Assembly: GCF_000981765.1 (NCBI RefSeq)
Contig: NZ_CP010975.1
Coordinates: 1,116,001-1,180,000 of the forward strand
From: Kangiella geojedonensis
GTDB taxonomy: Bacteria; Pseudomonadota; Gammaproteobacteria; Enterobacterales; Kangiellaceae
Direction: 5' to 3'
DNA length: 64,000 nt
Of the stretch, positions 28,235-37,535 are shown one piece after another. The translations under genes were made by a program, and so were the position numbers. Each line of letters opens with the position of its first letter. Position 1 is the first letter of the stretch. Under the pieces are notes generated by a model. That model was not told where the DNA came from. It made no database searches and saw only the letters and a program-made list of their open reading frames with translations.

Positions 28235-31200
28235 TTATTGAAGCTTCTCAAAGACCAATCGGATGGCTTTGAGTAAAGGCTTCAATTCTTCTTCTTCGGT
28301 CAGAATTTTAAGAATAACGTTTTGCTCAAAGCGATACAGTGCAGGATTCATTTGAATCATTTTGATCAGCTTTGTTGGATCGATTGAGCTGTCCTGATTA
28401 AAGCGAATACGGACACCAGAATGAACTAAGTCAATTTTACTGATTCCTAAGGGCTGAGCTTCAAGGATTAATTCATTGATAGCAAATAGGTTCTTTAACT
28501 CTTCTGGTAAGAGTCCAAAACGATCAATAAATTCGACTTGAAGACCATCTAGCTCATCTTTAGATTTTGCGCTAGCGATACGTTTGTATAACGACAAGCG
28601 GGTTGCGACATCGCCGATATAGTTATCAGGAATAATGGCCGAAACTCCAAGCTCAACTTCAGTCTTTTGATTGAGGCTCTGTTGTAAGCTCGGCTCTTTT
28701 CCTTCCTTAATATCTTTAATGGCTTGTTCAAGCATGTCCATGAAGAGGGTAAAGCCAACAGCTTGCATTTGCCCTGATTGTTCTTCGCCCAATAGCTCCC
28801 CAGCACCACGAATTTCAAGGTCATGGGTGGCTAGCGTAAATCCAGCGCCTAAGTCTTCTAATGACGCGATGGCATCCAAACGCTTCTCAGCATCTTTAGT
28901 GATTTTTCTTTCTGCAGGAGTCAAGAGGTAAGCATAAGCTTGGTGATGCGAACGTCCAACACGCCCACGTAGTTGATGCAGCTGGGCAAGACCAAACTTG
29001 TCTGCACGATCGATAATCATGGTATTGGCATTAGGATTATCGATCCCAGTTTCAACAATAGTGGTACATACCAATAGGTTAAAGCGCTGGTGATAAAAGT
29101 CCCGCATGACTTGCTCAAGCTCGCGCTCCCGCATTTGTCCGTGAGCATAATTGATGCGCGCTTCTGGTAGTAATTCTTCAAGCTCGCGGACGGTGCGCTC
29201 AATGCTTTCGACGCTATTGTGTAGGAAGTAGACCTGGCCACCGCGTAGAATTTCACGCAATACAGCTTCGCGGATCAATGGTTTATTGTGTTCTCTGACA
29301 AAGGTTTTTACTGACAGGCGCTTAGCCGGTGGCGTGGCGATGATTGATAAATCACGCATCCCTGACATCGACATGTTAAGGGTTCTAGGGATAGGCGTCG
29401 CCGTTAGCGTCAAGATATCGACTTCAGCTCGGAATTTTTTAAGTTGCTCTTTTTGGCGCACTCCAAAACGGTGTTCCTCATCAATAATCAGTAAGCCAAG
29501 TCGCTTAAACTTTACGTCTTGTTGAATAATTTTATGGGTTCCGATCACGATGTCGACAGTACCGTTTTCGAGTCCTGCTAATGTTTCTTTAATTTCTTTA
29601 GCCGTGGCAAATCGTGATAAAGCGGCAATTTTAATCGGCCAGTCAGCAAAGCGATCTCTAAAGGTTTCAAAATGCTGTTGGGCGAGTAGGGTCGTGGGGA
29701 CCAACACTGCGACTTGTTTGCCCGCGTGTGCTGCAATAAATGCGGCTCGCAGCGCAACCTCGGTTTTACCAAAGCCAACATCACCGCAGACTAAGCGGTC
29801 CATCGGTTGTGGTGCCGTCATATCTCGAATAAGTGAGTTAATGGCGGTTACCTGATCGGGAGTCTCATCAAAGCGGAACTCACTACTAAAGCGGTTATAC
29901 TCAGCCTCATCCAAGGTATAAGGGTAGCCTTCTTTGGCTTCGCGTCTAGCGTAGACATCTAACAATTCAGCAGCGACATCACGAGCTTTTTCGGCCGCTT
30001 TGGTTTTAGCTTTGTCCCAGGTTTCGGTGCCAAGCTTATGCCATGGCGCAAGTTCAGGGTTCGTACCAGAGTAACGACTGATGAGGTGTAACGATTGTAC
30101 CGGGATATAGAGTTTGTCGCCGCCAGAGTACTCAATCATTAAGTATTCGGCTTCCAAGTCACCGCTGGCAAGCTTTTCAAGACCGCGGTAACGTCCAATG
30201 CCTTGCTCAACGTGAACCACGGGGTCGCCTTCCTTCAACTCAGCGAGATTTCGTATGACGTCTTCAGCTTGAACCGATGGCTTTTGATCGCGTTCAGCGC
30301 TACGTCGCTGTATCGCTTGCTCACCAAACAGCTCCATCTCGGTGACTACGGCAAGCTTATCGACCACAAAGCCTTGAGTCAGTGGCGCTACGCCAATTTC
30401 TACGACACCGCTTTTTAGGGCGCTTGCAGACTCTTTCCAGCTGGGAGAGACGTTAGTGTGTATGTCATGACGCTCTAATAAGTCTTTTAATGCTTCGCGT
30501 CGTCCTGGCGACTCGGTGGCAATGAGAGTCTGACCCTGCCAGTGACTTAAGAAGTTTCGCAAATGGTGAGCCGGATCGGTCGCCTTGTGTTCAATTGGCA
30601 TCATCGGTACAGGAGCCGTAACCTGCTTTTTGTCAGGCGACGAGGGCTCGAGCCGCACTCTAACCGTCTCTTTAAGCAATGTATTTAATTCATCTTCCAC
30701 TAAATACAACTGCTTAGGTTCTAAAATCGGGCGCTCGACATCATGGCGGCGCTGTTCATAACGTTCGGTGATTTCAGCCCAATAATCCGTAATAGCCTGC
30801 TCATGCTGGCCTAATGAGCACAAAATACTTTGTTCAGGTAGATAGTTAAATAAAGTATCTACCTCGTTGAAAAATAAGGGAAGATAATACTCAATGCCCG
30901 CTGGGGCATTACCATTACTCACTTCTTGATAGAGCCAGACTTTCTGTAAGTTCACATCAAAGGTGCGACGAAAGTTCTGGCGGAAGGCTTCGATACCATC
31001 TTTGTCTAAGGGAAACTCTTTAGCGGGTAATAGTTCAAAATTATTAAGCGTATCTTCTGAGAGCTGGCTCTCAGGATCGAAGTAGCGAATGGTATCAATT
31101 TCATCATCGAAGAAATCAATTCGTAGCGGCTTGTCAGATCCCATGGGGAAAACATCTAAAATCGAACCGCGAACAGCAAATTCGCCATGAGAATAAACTT

Positions 31201-31690
31201 GGTTCACGGCGTTGTAGCCGTGTTGTTCGAATAGGCTCCGCACATCATGCATATCGAGCTCTTGCCCCGTGTGCATGATCAGGCTGTTTTGCTCGATGTA
31301 TTCTCGTGGCGGCAGCTTAAGCAGTAGGGTGCTGACGCTAATTAAAACGATGCCCTGCTTAAGCCTTGGGAGCTGGTATAAGGTCAGCAAGCGCTGTGAA
31401 ACGATGTCTTGATGTGGGCTGAAATTATCGTAAGGCAAGGTTTCCCAATCAGGAAAGCTAAAGACCGGTAGCTCGGGCGACTCATCCGAGTGGTTTTTAT
31501 CTAAAAAGTACTCAATCTCTTGCTGTAAATGCCAAACCTGAGGCGCATCGTTACAAATGACGATTATAGGCTGGTCAGCCTGTTTGGCTTGTTCAGCAAT
31601 GGCCAAGGCACGGCTGGATCCGGCAAAGCCTTGCCAATGGTTGATGAAGTTCGACTTTTGCTTTAATTCAGGTAACTTTATTAGCATCAC
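28235..31690 (-). CDS. mfd: Transcription-repair coupling factor Mfd
   Basis: Mfd removes stalled RNA polymerase and recruits UvrA. The 1151-residue length is normal. In order: UvrB-like N-terminal modules (VFSFPDWETLPYD, GEFAVRGSILDVFP), the RNA-polymerase-interacting domain (HVEQGIGRYRGLEKL), the RecG-like helicase core with CGDVGFGKTEVALRAAF (Walker A), LIIDEEHRFGVRQKEQLKKF (Walker B), LTATPIPRTLNMSMSG and QLRGRVGRSHHQAYAYLL, and the C-terminal TRCF domain. Intact and unexceptional. Confidence 0.97.
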   Translation of the reverse strand: MMLIKLPELKQKSNFINHWQGFAGSSRALAIAEQAKQADQPIIVICNDAPQVWHLQQEIEYFLDKNHSDESPELPVFSFPDWETLPYDNFSPHQDIVSQRLLTLYQLPRLKQGIVLISVSTLLLKLPPREYIEQNSLIMHTGQELDMHDVRSLFEQHGYNAVNQVYSHGEFAVRGSILDVFPMGSDKPLRIDFFDDEIDTIRYFDPESQLSEDTLNNFELLPAKEFPLDKDGIEAFRQNFRRTFDVNLQKVWLYQEVSNGNAPAGIEYYLPLFFNEVDTLFNYLPEQSILCSLGQHEQAITDYWAEITERYEQRRHDVERPILEPKQLYLVEDELNTLLKETVRVRLEPSSPDKKQVTAPVPMMPIEHKATDPAHHLRNFLSHWQGQTLIATESPGRREALKDLLERHDIHTNVSPSWKESASALKSGVVEIGVAPLTQGFVVDKLAVVTEMELFGEQAIQRRSAERDQKPSVQAEDVIRNLAELKEGDPVVHVEQGIGRYRGLEKLASGDLEAEYLMIEYSGGDKLYIPVQSLHLISRYSGTNPELAPWHKLGTETWDKAKTKAAEKARDVAAELLDVYARREAKEGYPYTLDEAEYNRFSSEFRFDETPDQVTAINSLIRDMTAPQPMDRLVCGDVGFGKTEVALRAAFIAAHAGKQVAVLVPTTLLAQQHFETFRDRFADWPIKIAALSRFATAKEIKETLAGLENGTVDIVIGTHKIIQQDVKFKRLGLLIIDEEHRFGVRQKEQLKKFRAEVDILTLTATPIPRTLNMSMSGMRDLSIIATPPAKRLSVKTFVREHNKPLIREAVLREILRGGQVYFLHNSVESIERTVRELEELLPEARINYAHGQMRERELEQVMRDFYHQRFNLLVCTTIVETGIDNPNANTMIIDRADKFGLAQLHQLRGRVGRSHHQAYAYLLTPAERKITKDAEKRLDAIASLEDLGAGFTLATHDLEIRGAGELLGEEQSGQMQAVGFTLFMDMLEQAIKDIKEGKEPSLQQSLNQKTEVELGVSAIIPDNYIGDVATRLSLYKRIASAKSKDELDGLQVEFIDRFGLLPEELKNLFAINELILEAQPLGISKIDLVHSGVRIRFNQDSSIDPTKLIKMIQMNPALYRFEQNVILKILTEEEELKPLLKAIRLVFEKLQ

Positions 31691-31888
31691 AACTCTTTAA
31701 CGTCAGTACTTTCTTTTGCATCACGATGCATTATCAACCAGTAGGGTTTATAAGCTATCGTCAGGCTTTGGGCGAGAATTATAGCGAGCTTGGCTAGTTC
31801 TTAATAGTATTTGCACAAGTATTTGCACAGAACAATGATTCTGGATAAGGTATGATAATCAATCGTAAAAGCAATCACTTAGGTCTGT

Positions 31889-33226
31889 ATGAACATCAGT
31901 TTTGAACACGCCGATGACTTTTCTATCACTCCCACCATGTTTATCGCAGGTTGGAAGGTTTGGTTTAAGCGCTTTTCAGAACATCCGCAACAATGGAAGT
32001 TCTGGAAAATGCCTATGGGCACAAGCTCAGACACATTAAGTGAGCTTATTCGCCAGCAGAAGCGTTTTAGCCTTGAGGTTTTAGCCCGAATGATGGTGCC
32101 TTGGGCTTATCGCAACACATCGCAAGTTAGCACTGATTTAGTCGAGCATTATTCAAAGTGGTTAGAGTTAACCAGTTTGAGTGACGACGACGGGAAAGAA
32201 GTACCGGCGGTATGTTTAACCGAGCATGCTGTGAAGTACTGGGACAGCCTTGCTTTTGCCGTGCAGGACGATTTTATGAATTATGCTGAGGCGCGTGTGC
32301 AGGCAGATATTGAAGCGCCATCAAGCGATCCTGTGGTATTAGATGATCAGGGTATCGAACTCATAGGTGAAGATACTTATCCGCCGTACGTGCCGAGTGC
32401 TGATGCAAGCGATGAAGAATTCCTTAAAGCGTTAGTGCAATGGATTGATGACGCACCTCACCAGCCCATATATTTGAAACAGCCGGTAGGCGATGCTGTG
32501 GCTGGCTGGCAGGATCGATTGGTCAGTTTCTTTTGGCCGAAACCTCGTATCGGTTATGCTTTATACCATGCTGCGATTGACCCTTTGTATTACCGAGCTA
32601 CTGAGCTGGCTAAGTCAGTTGACTCGGGCTCGAATATTACTAGTGGTTCTTTGCCGTGGGACAAAGAGTGGCGCGATATGGCGGTGAAAACAGCAGTTGA
32701 ACTGTTTGACGTTAGTGGAACACCGCAAAGCGGGGTAACGCTAGATAACGTTCATAAAGTGATGCAGGCTGCATTGAGTGAAGATTTTGACTCGAAAGCT
32801 AAAATGAATAGCGGTTGGTCGTTCTTGGCTTCAGCGGCAACCTCTTATTTAAACGAACAAGAAGGCCGCTTGCCCATGGTTTGGTGGTGTAGTCGCGTAG
32901 CCAGCTCGATTATTTCACGACTGGACTTCTTGCTTGCTGAAGCTGGTGTAACTGAGCTTGGGCAACGTTTTCAGAATATTGGTACGGTTCCTGGGTATGG
33001 TGGCACTCGCCCAAGGCAGTATACACTTGACTGGCCTGAAGGTTATCGTTCATGGAAGTCGCAGATCGCCGCTAGTCAGTTGGTCCAACAAATGGTGACC
33101 ATTTTAAACACCGAAACTGATAACCAAGGAAAACGTCGATACAAGCTAATGCCTGAATCCAATGGTGGCCGAGGAGATTGGACGGTTCAAGGCGTTCAAA
33201 CGGTGCTTTTTTCAGATGGTTATTAA
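31889..33226 (+). CDS. Uncharacterised protein, 445 residues
   Basis: I do not recognise this protein. It begins MNISFEHADDFSITPTMFIA without a signal peptide, and is rich in Trp (for example FIAGWKVWFKRF, WKFWKMP, WDKEW) with Pro and acidic residues. It has no clear membrane segment or nucleotide-binding motif. A stretch with QSGVTLDNVHKVMQAALSED could be a helical segment, and RLPMVWWCSRVASSIISRLD may be amphipathic. The gene stands alone between divergent mfd and a convergent antiporter gene and ends before a strong hairpin. The codon pattern is like that of its neighbours, so it is probably an old resident. Confidence 0.75.
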   Translation: MNISFEHADDFSITPTMFIAGWKVWFKRFSEHPQQWKFWKMPMGTSSDTLSELIRQQKRFSLEVLARMMVPWAYRNTSQVSTDLVEHYSKWLELTSLSDDDGKEVPAVCLTEHAVKYWDSLAFAVQDDFMNYAEARVQADIEAPSSDPVVLDDQGIELIGEDTYPPYVPSADASDEEFLKALVQWIDDAPHQPIYLKQPVGDAVAGWQDRLVSFFWPKPRIGYALYHAAIDPLYYRATELAKSVDSGSNITSGSLPWDKEWRDMAVKTAVELFDVSGTPQSGVTLDNVHKVMQAALSEDFDSKAKMNSGWSFLASAATSYLNEQEGRLPMVWWCSRVASSIISRLDFLLAEAGVTELGQRFQNIGTVPGYGGTRPRQYTLDWPEGYRSWKSQIAASQLVQQMVTILNTETDNQGKRRYKLMPESNGGRGDWTVQGVQTVLFSDGY

Positions 33227-33247
33227 GGGCTGTTAATTAATCCAATG

Positions 33248-33270
33248 CTCTGGGGCCCAAAGCCCCAGAG
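33248..33270. terminator. GC-rich hairpin between convergent genes
   Basis: A 9-bp perfect stem, CTCTGGGGC (33248-33256) with GCCCCAGAG (33262-33270), has a 5-nt loop. No T-run follows on either strand, so it may be a pause or 3'-end-stabilising structure rather than a canonical terminator. Confidence 0.5.
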
Positions 33271-33278
33271 TTGTGAAT

Positions 33279-35159
33279 CTAATCGTCAATCTTCTTTTCT
33301 TTATCGGCTAACGTTTTCAGTTTCTTTTGCCCTTTGTTAGCAGGGTTGTCATTCGGAATATTCTTTTTATTTTCAGGGTCATGAACCAACGCGATGATCT
33401 TAGTACCGCTTGGAATATTTTCACCCGTTTCAGATGAGAACACTTTTAAAGAGCCGTTTTTATCGATCATATAAAGCGCAATATAGTTTTTATTGTCCTC
33501 ACGATACTGCTCGTAGCTATAGTTATCCGTAATGTTGGTGATCTTAATTTTGGCATTGTTAGCAATCATACTGGCTAACTTGCCATAGTTAATGCCTTCA
33601 CCGAACAACCACGCCGATTGCCAGTAGTCATTGCGTTCTTGGCGCTCATTCTTCTTACTATTATCGTCGTTATAGCGTAAGCGGTATATGTTCTTTTTAC
33701 CAAAAGCGTGGCGGTAGTTAATTTCGCATAAAGTATTAAGCTCACGATCCATGCTCATGGCAAATAAGTGACCGAAGCCAATCAAGTCCAGATTGCGATC
33801 AGCATGATCTGATACGGGGTTGCCGAAATAGGTTTTTACACCTTCCATTCGTGCGCGTGAGATGTTGGTGTAGTTATTGTGGGCCATCACCACATCAAAT
33901 CCCGAATCTCTTAATGACTGGGCAATTTTCAGAGCGACAGGGTTGCTGCCGATAATAAGAACGCCATTGTCAGAGGCTTCACGAACCTTAAGTAAGTTGC
34001 CGATCGGCTTTGCACCAAGGCTTTGGATGAGGACGGTTCCAATGATAATAACGAACACTAAAGGAACCAGGTATTCAGTACCCGCTAAGTCGTATTCAGC
34101 TAATTTGATGGCAAATAAGGATGAAATGGCCGCTGCGACAATGCCTCGTGGTCCAATCCAGCTGAGCATCAGCTTTTCATTAAACTTAAGCTTAGAGCCG
34201 ACACTAGAAGCCCACACAGAAGCGGGGCGCGCAACAAACATCACAACCGCCAGAAGGATTAAGCTTGGAATACCGATACTCAATAAGCTGTCGAGATTCA
34301 AGCGAGCTGCTAATACAATGAATAGAACTGAAATCAGTAGCAGTGATAGCGACTCTTTAAAGTCGAGTAGATCGTCTTTCTCAAATTTAGGCCAGTTGGC
34401 AAGGGCAACACCGAGAATGGTAACGGTTAATAAGCCAGACTCGTGCTCAATATGGTTAGAGATAGAAAACAGCAACAGTACATAGGCTAAGGCGAAGACG
34501 TTGCGAAGATACTCAGGAATTAAGTGACGCTTGAATAGCTGGGCTAAGAGGTAAGCTCCAATCATGCCAATCAAGATACTGACCAGTAGAATCTTACCGA
34601 ATACTAGCAGGGCATGATCACCAGAGCCACCAGAGATAATGTATTCATAGACTAAAACTACTGCGATGGCACCGATAGGATCGATAATAATGCCTTCCCA
34701 TCGAAGGATGTTGCTGATGTTCTTATTGGGGCGAACGCTTCGCAAAATCGGTACGATAACGGTAGGGCCGGTAACACAAACCAAGGCGCCGAATAATATC
34801 GCGATTTTGGGGTCCATCTCGAATAAGAAGTACGCCGCTATCGAAACAATCGTGATCGTGACCAGAACACCGACGGAAACCAGCATCTGGACAACTCGAC
34901 CGTGACTTTTAACCTCATGAAACTCTAGGGTTAAAGAGCCTTCAAACAGAATGACGGCTACACCTAAAGATATAAACGGGAATAATAAGTCTCCCATGGT
35001 TTCATCTGGGTTAAAAAAGCCCAAAATGGGGCCAATCAAGATCCCAATTAATAACAAAAATAGGATTGAAGGCTGTTTCAAATACCAGGCGAGCCATTGC
35101 GCGCCAATACCTAAAGCAAGAATTCCAGATAAAATAAGGGCTAGGTCAAGTGTTAGCAT
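33279..35159 (-). CDS. Cation:proton antiporter (CPA family) with TrkA-N domain
   Basis: A 626-residue membrane antiporter. About 12 membrane helices occupy residues 1-390, beginning LTLDLALILSGILALGIG, with ALVCVTGPTVIVPILRSVRP and KLMLSWIGPRGIVAAAISSL typical of NhaP/Kef-like exchangers. The rest is cytoplasmic: a TrkA-N-like region starting VLIIGSNPVALKIAQSL, in which the usual Gly-rich loop is reduced (G-S-N-P), and a C-terminal regulatory part ending with a Lys-rich tail. Likely role: Na+ or K+/H+ exchange for pH and ion balance, suitable for a marine cell; the ion is inferred only. Confidence 0.88.
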   Translation of the reverse strand: MLTLDLALILSGILALGIGAQWLAWYLKQPSILFLLLIGILIGPILGFFNPDETMGDLLFPFISLGVAVILFEGSLTLEFHEVKSHGRVVQMLVSVGVLVTITIVSIAAYFLFEMDPKIAILFGALVCVTGPTVIVPILRSVRPNKNISNILRWEGIIIDPIGAIAVVLVYEYIISGGSGDHALLVFGKILLVSILIGMIGAYLLAQLFKRHLIPEYLRNVFALAYVLLLFSISNHIEHESGLLTVTILGVALANWPKFEKDDLLDFKESLSLLLISVLFIVLAARLNLDSLLSIGIPSLILLAVVMFVARPASVWASSVGSKLKFNEKLMLSWIGPRGIVAAAISSLFAIKLAEYDLAGTEYLVPLVFVIIIGTVLIQSLGAKPIGNLLKVREASDNGVLIIGSNPVALKIAQSLRDSGFDVVMAHNNYTNISRARMEGVKTYFGNPVSDHADRNLDLIGFGHLFAMSMDRELNTLCEINYRHAFGKKNIYRLRYNDDNSKKNERQERNDYWQSAWLFGEGINYGKLASMIANNAKIKITNITDNYSYEQYREDNKNYIALYMIDKNGSLKVFSSETGENIPSGTKIIALVHDPENKKNIPNDNPANKGQKKLKTLADKEKKIDD

Positions 35160-35301
35160 AATGTTGAGTTGGGTAGTCCGTTATGGATGGTTTTAGTCAA
35201 CGAATGATATGTTTTTTAATGGGTTATATGATGATAGAGAGGGGGCTCGCTGTCCAGTAAAAGCTGAAATTTTACAAATTTATTGGATTAGCACTCTTGG
35301 G

Positions 35302-36507
35302 CTAGCATTGATGCGTTGTTTGTATATATTGACGCATGTCGAAGCCCATTGAGCCGTCGGGCATAGATGCTGTAATTTTGTAAGCATTACCACTAGGGTC
35401 TTTGGGGTTCTTCTTTAAATCAATGATAACTGAGCGTTTTAGTCGTCCATGTCGGTCTTGAACGAGCTCTACTTTGGGTAAGAGCTTATGCTTCTTATCG
35501 GTTGATATCACAATGCCAACTTCGCCATTCGACATACGAACCAAGCTACCAGGTGGGTAAATCCCCATCATTTGAATAAACTTTCCGACAAGCTTGCCGT
35601 CGAATTGCTTATCCCGTTGATCAAATAGGATTTTTAATGCTTCGCGAGGCGATTTGCTTAATTTATACGGGCTTTCACTGGTTATAGCATCATAAGCATC
35701 AATGATACTGATCATGCGGCAAATTTGACTTGGGGCCACTTCCGCAGGATTTTTAGGGTAACCTTTACCGTCAAAATGAATATGGTGATTTAGAATAACC
35801 TCTTTGACCGCTGAACTGATCTCATTATCGTGTATTACCAGTTCATGACCGAGTAGGGTATGCTTTTGCATCACTCGATATTCTGCTTCATTCAATGGAC
35901 CAGCTTTATTAACAATATCCTCAGGTAGCTGTGTTTGCCCTAAATCATGTAACAGACCGCATAAACCTAATAACTCAAGCTGTTTACGGTCAAAACCCAA
36001 ATACTTACCAAATGCGATAGCTAGAATAGCAACCCGCAAGCTGTGTTCGGCAGTATAGTGGTTGCGATCTTTAATCCGGGTTAGCCAAAACAATGCGTTG
36101 GCATTGGATAGGATACTGGTAATACAGTTGTTGATGACCTGTTTGCTATGTTCTAAATCAAGCTCTAACCCAAGCTTCGTCGTCTCAAAGAGCTCGATCG
36201 TGAACTCTTTCGCTGACTGGTATGTGCTAGAAGCTCGCGGTAGCTCGTGGTGAATTGGGGTGTTTTCAGGCAAGGTACTTGTTGAGGTATGCTTGCTAAG
36301 TTCTTGTTTTTTCTTTTCCCAGAGAAAGGCATCAATCTCAATGTGAACGTACTTGCAATATTCACTGAGGACTTTAAGTTCCCGCTCTGTGGTGATTTCA
36401 AACTTCTGAAAAGGTACGGGCACATCGATCCACGGTCTGTCGAGTTCAACGACAAACATACCAATATCAATAGAATCGGTCGGCACTTTGACCTTTATCA
36501 ATGCCAT
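35302..36507 (-). CDS. HD-GYP domain protein with N-terminal DUF3391
   Basis: A 401-residue predicted cyclic-di-GMP phosphodiesterase. The N-terminal 125 residues (IKVKVPTDSIDIGMFVVELD, PWIDVPVPFQKFEI) match DUF3391. The HD-GYP domain (about 140-330) has HYTAEHSLRVAILAIAFG, CGLLHDLGQTQLPEDIV, HTLLGHELV and HHIHFDGKGYP. The HD pair, the two His of the GYP motif and GYP itself are kept; the usual Glu after HH is Ile. It probably hydrolyses c-di-GMP, opposing the two GGDEF proteins in this window. It is monocistronic as far as seen. Confidence 0.92.
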   Translation of the reverse strand: MALIKVKVPTDSIDIGMFVVELDRPWIDVPVPFQKFEITTERELKVLSEYCKYVHIEIDAFLWEKKKQELSKHTSTSTLPENTPIHHELPRASSTYQSAKEFTIELFETTKLGLELDLEHSKQVINNCITSILSNANALFWLTRIKDRNHYTAEHSLRVAILAIAFGKYLGFDRKQLELLGLCGLLHDLGQTQLPEDIVNKAGPLNEAEYRVMQKHTLLGHELVIHDNEISSAVKEVILNHHIHFDGKGYPKNPAEVAPSQICRMISIIDAYDAITSESPYKLSKSPREALKILFDQRDKQFDGKLVGKFIQMMGIYPPGSLVRMSNGEVGIVISTDKKHKLLPKVELVQDRHGRLKRSVIIDLKKNPKDPSGNAYKITASMPDGSMGFDMRQYIQTTHQC

Positions 36508-36736
36508 ATAAAACCTATGTAGTGGAAGACCCCAGTGTCGTAATCATTACAACTCTAACTGTTAACTATATCACATAGCTACTGTGAAGCAATAGATGTC
36601 GTCTGTTGCTAACGTTCTGAAGTATAAGGATATTTTCTAATTTTAAAATGGTAGGCTGATGTGGCGTGTTAGGAACTGGTAAAATCAGTTGAAATTCTGC
36701 ATAATTGCGACAACTTTTAAAGACATTTTCCCTGTT

Positions 36737-37057
36737 ATGGACTTTTCTCAACTCATCAAAACTCTAACCCCTGACATGATCGAGCGCTTCACGGTAGCGG
36801 TCGAAACGGGTAAATGGCCTGATGGTGCCGTTCTTACCGAACAGCAAAAAGAAACCTGTATCCAAGCTATCATGTTATATAAAGCACGTCATAGCGAAGA
36901 CGATAGCGAGCCATTCACAGTGACTAAAACTGGGGATTTAGTGACGGGTAAGAAAGTGCGGGACGAGTTTCCAGGAAAGTCTGCTAACGAGAGTGAATCT
37001 AAAGATACCTTCATTGTCGATCCATCAATGATAATTCCTGGCAAGGATACGCATTAG
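36737..37057 (+). CDS. yeaC: YeaC-like DUF1315 protein
   Basis: A 106-residue protein resembling E. coli YeaC: MDFSQLIKTLTPDMIERF, then VAVETGKWPDGAVLTEQQKE and QAIMLYKARHSE. The start at 36737 was taken from homology to YeaC; the open frame runs 16 codons further upstream. The function of the family is unknown. The Ser/Asp-rich tail beyond residue 65 is extra. It lies immediately before the OsmC-family gene and probably shares its mRNA. Confidence 0.82.
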   Translation: MDFSQLIKTLTPDMIERFTVAVETGKWPDGAVLTEQQKETCIQAIMLYKARHSEDDSEPFTVTKTGDLVTGKKVRDEFPGKSANESESKDTFIVDPSMIIPGKDTH

Positions 37058-37064
37058 GCTTAGT

Positions 37065-37535
37065 ATTTCGCAACACTATGCTCGTATCAGTTGGTCTCGC
37101 GGTGACCAAGCATTCCTAGATAACCAATACAGCCGCGGTCATCAGTGGTCGTTTGATGGTGGCGCAATCGTTGAGGCATCTTCATCCCCGCACATTGTTC
37201 CTTTGCCGTATTCTGTGGAAGCTAATGTTGATCCTGAAGAAGCTTTTGTGGCTTCGTTATCCAGCTGCCATATGTTGTTCTTTTTGTCGATTGCCGCTAA
37301 AAAACGTCTGTTAGTAGACAGCTATCAAGATCAGGCTGTTGGAATCATGGGTAAGGACGAACAAGGAAAGGCATTTGTCGAAACTGTCACTTTAAAACCA
37401 AAAGTCGTGTTTTCAGGCGAGAAAATACCCAGCCGAGCAGTGCTTGAGAAAATGCATCACCAAGCACACGAGCTATGCTTTATCGCTAACTCGGTAAAAA
37501 CAAAGGTCATCACGGAAATTGTTGAGAGCGATTAA
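37065..37535 (+). CDS. OsmC/Ohr-family peroxiredoxin-like protein with probable ATT start
   Basis: The domain clearly extends upstream of the first conventional start (TTG, 37203). Translating the open frame back gives I-S-Q-H-Y-A-R-I-S-W-S-R-G-D-Q-A-F-L-D-N and then SSPHIVPLPYSVEANVDPEEAFVASLSSCHMLFF, the normal N-terminal part of this OsmC subfamily. No ATG, GTG or TTG exists in the frame between its upstream stop (37032-37034) and 37203. ATT at 37065, with AGG 6 nt before it, gives 156 residues starting like known members; ATT at 37053, inside the yeaC stop region and 5 nt after AAGGA, is the alternative. Both family cysteines are present (SSCHMLFF and HELCFIANS). The protein reduces organic hydroperoxides, by family knowledge. 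It overlaps the ansA 3' end by 4 nt. Confidence 0.78.
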   Translation: MSQHYARISWSRGDQAFLDNQYSRGHQWSFDGGAIVEASSSPHIVPLPYSVEANVDPEEAFVASLSSCHMLFFLSIAAKKRLLVDSYQDQAVGIMGKDEQGKAFVETVTLKPKVVFSGEKIPSRAVLEKMHHQAHELCFIANSVKTKVITEIVESD

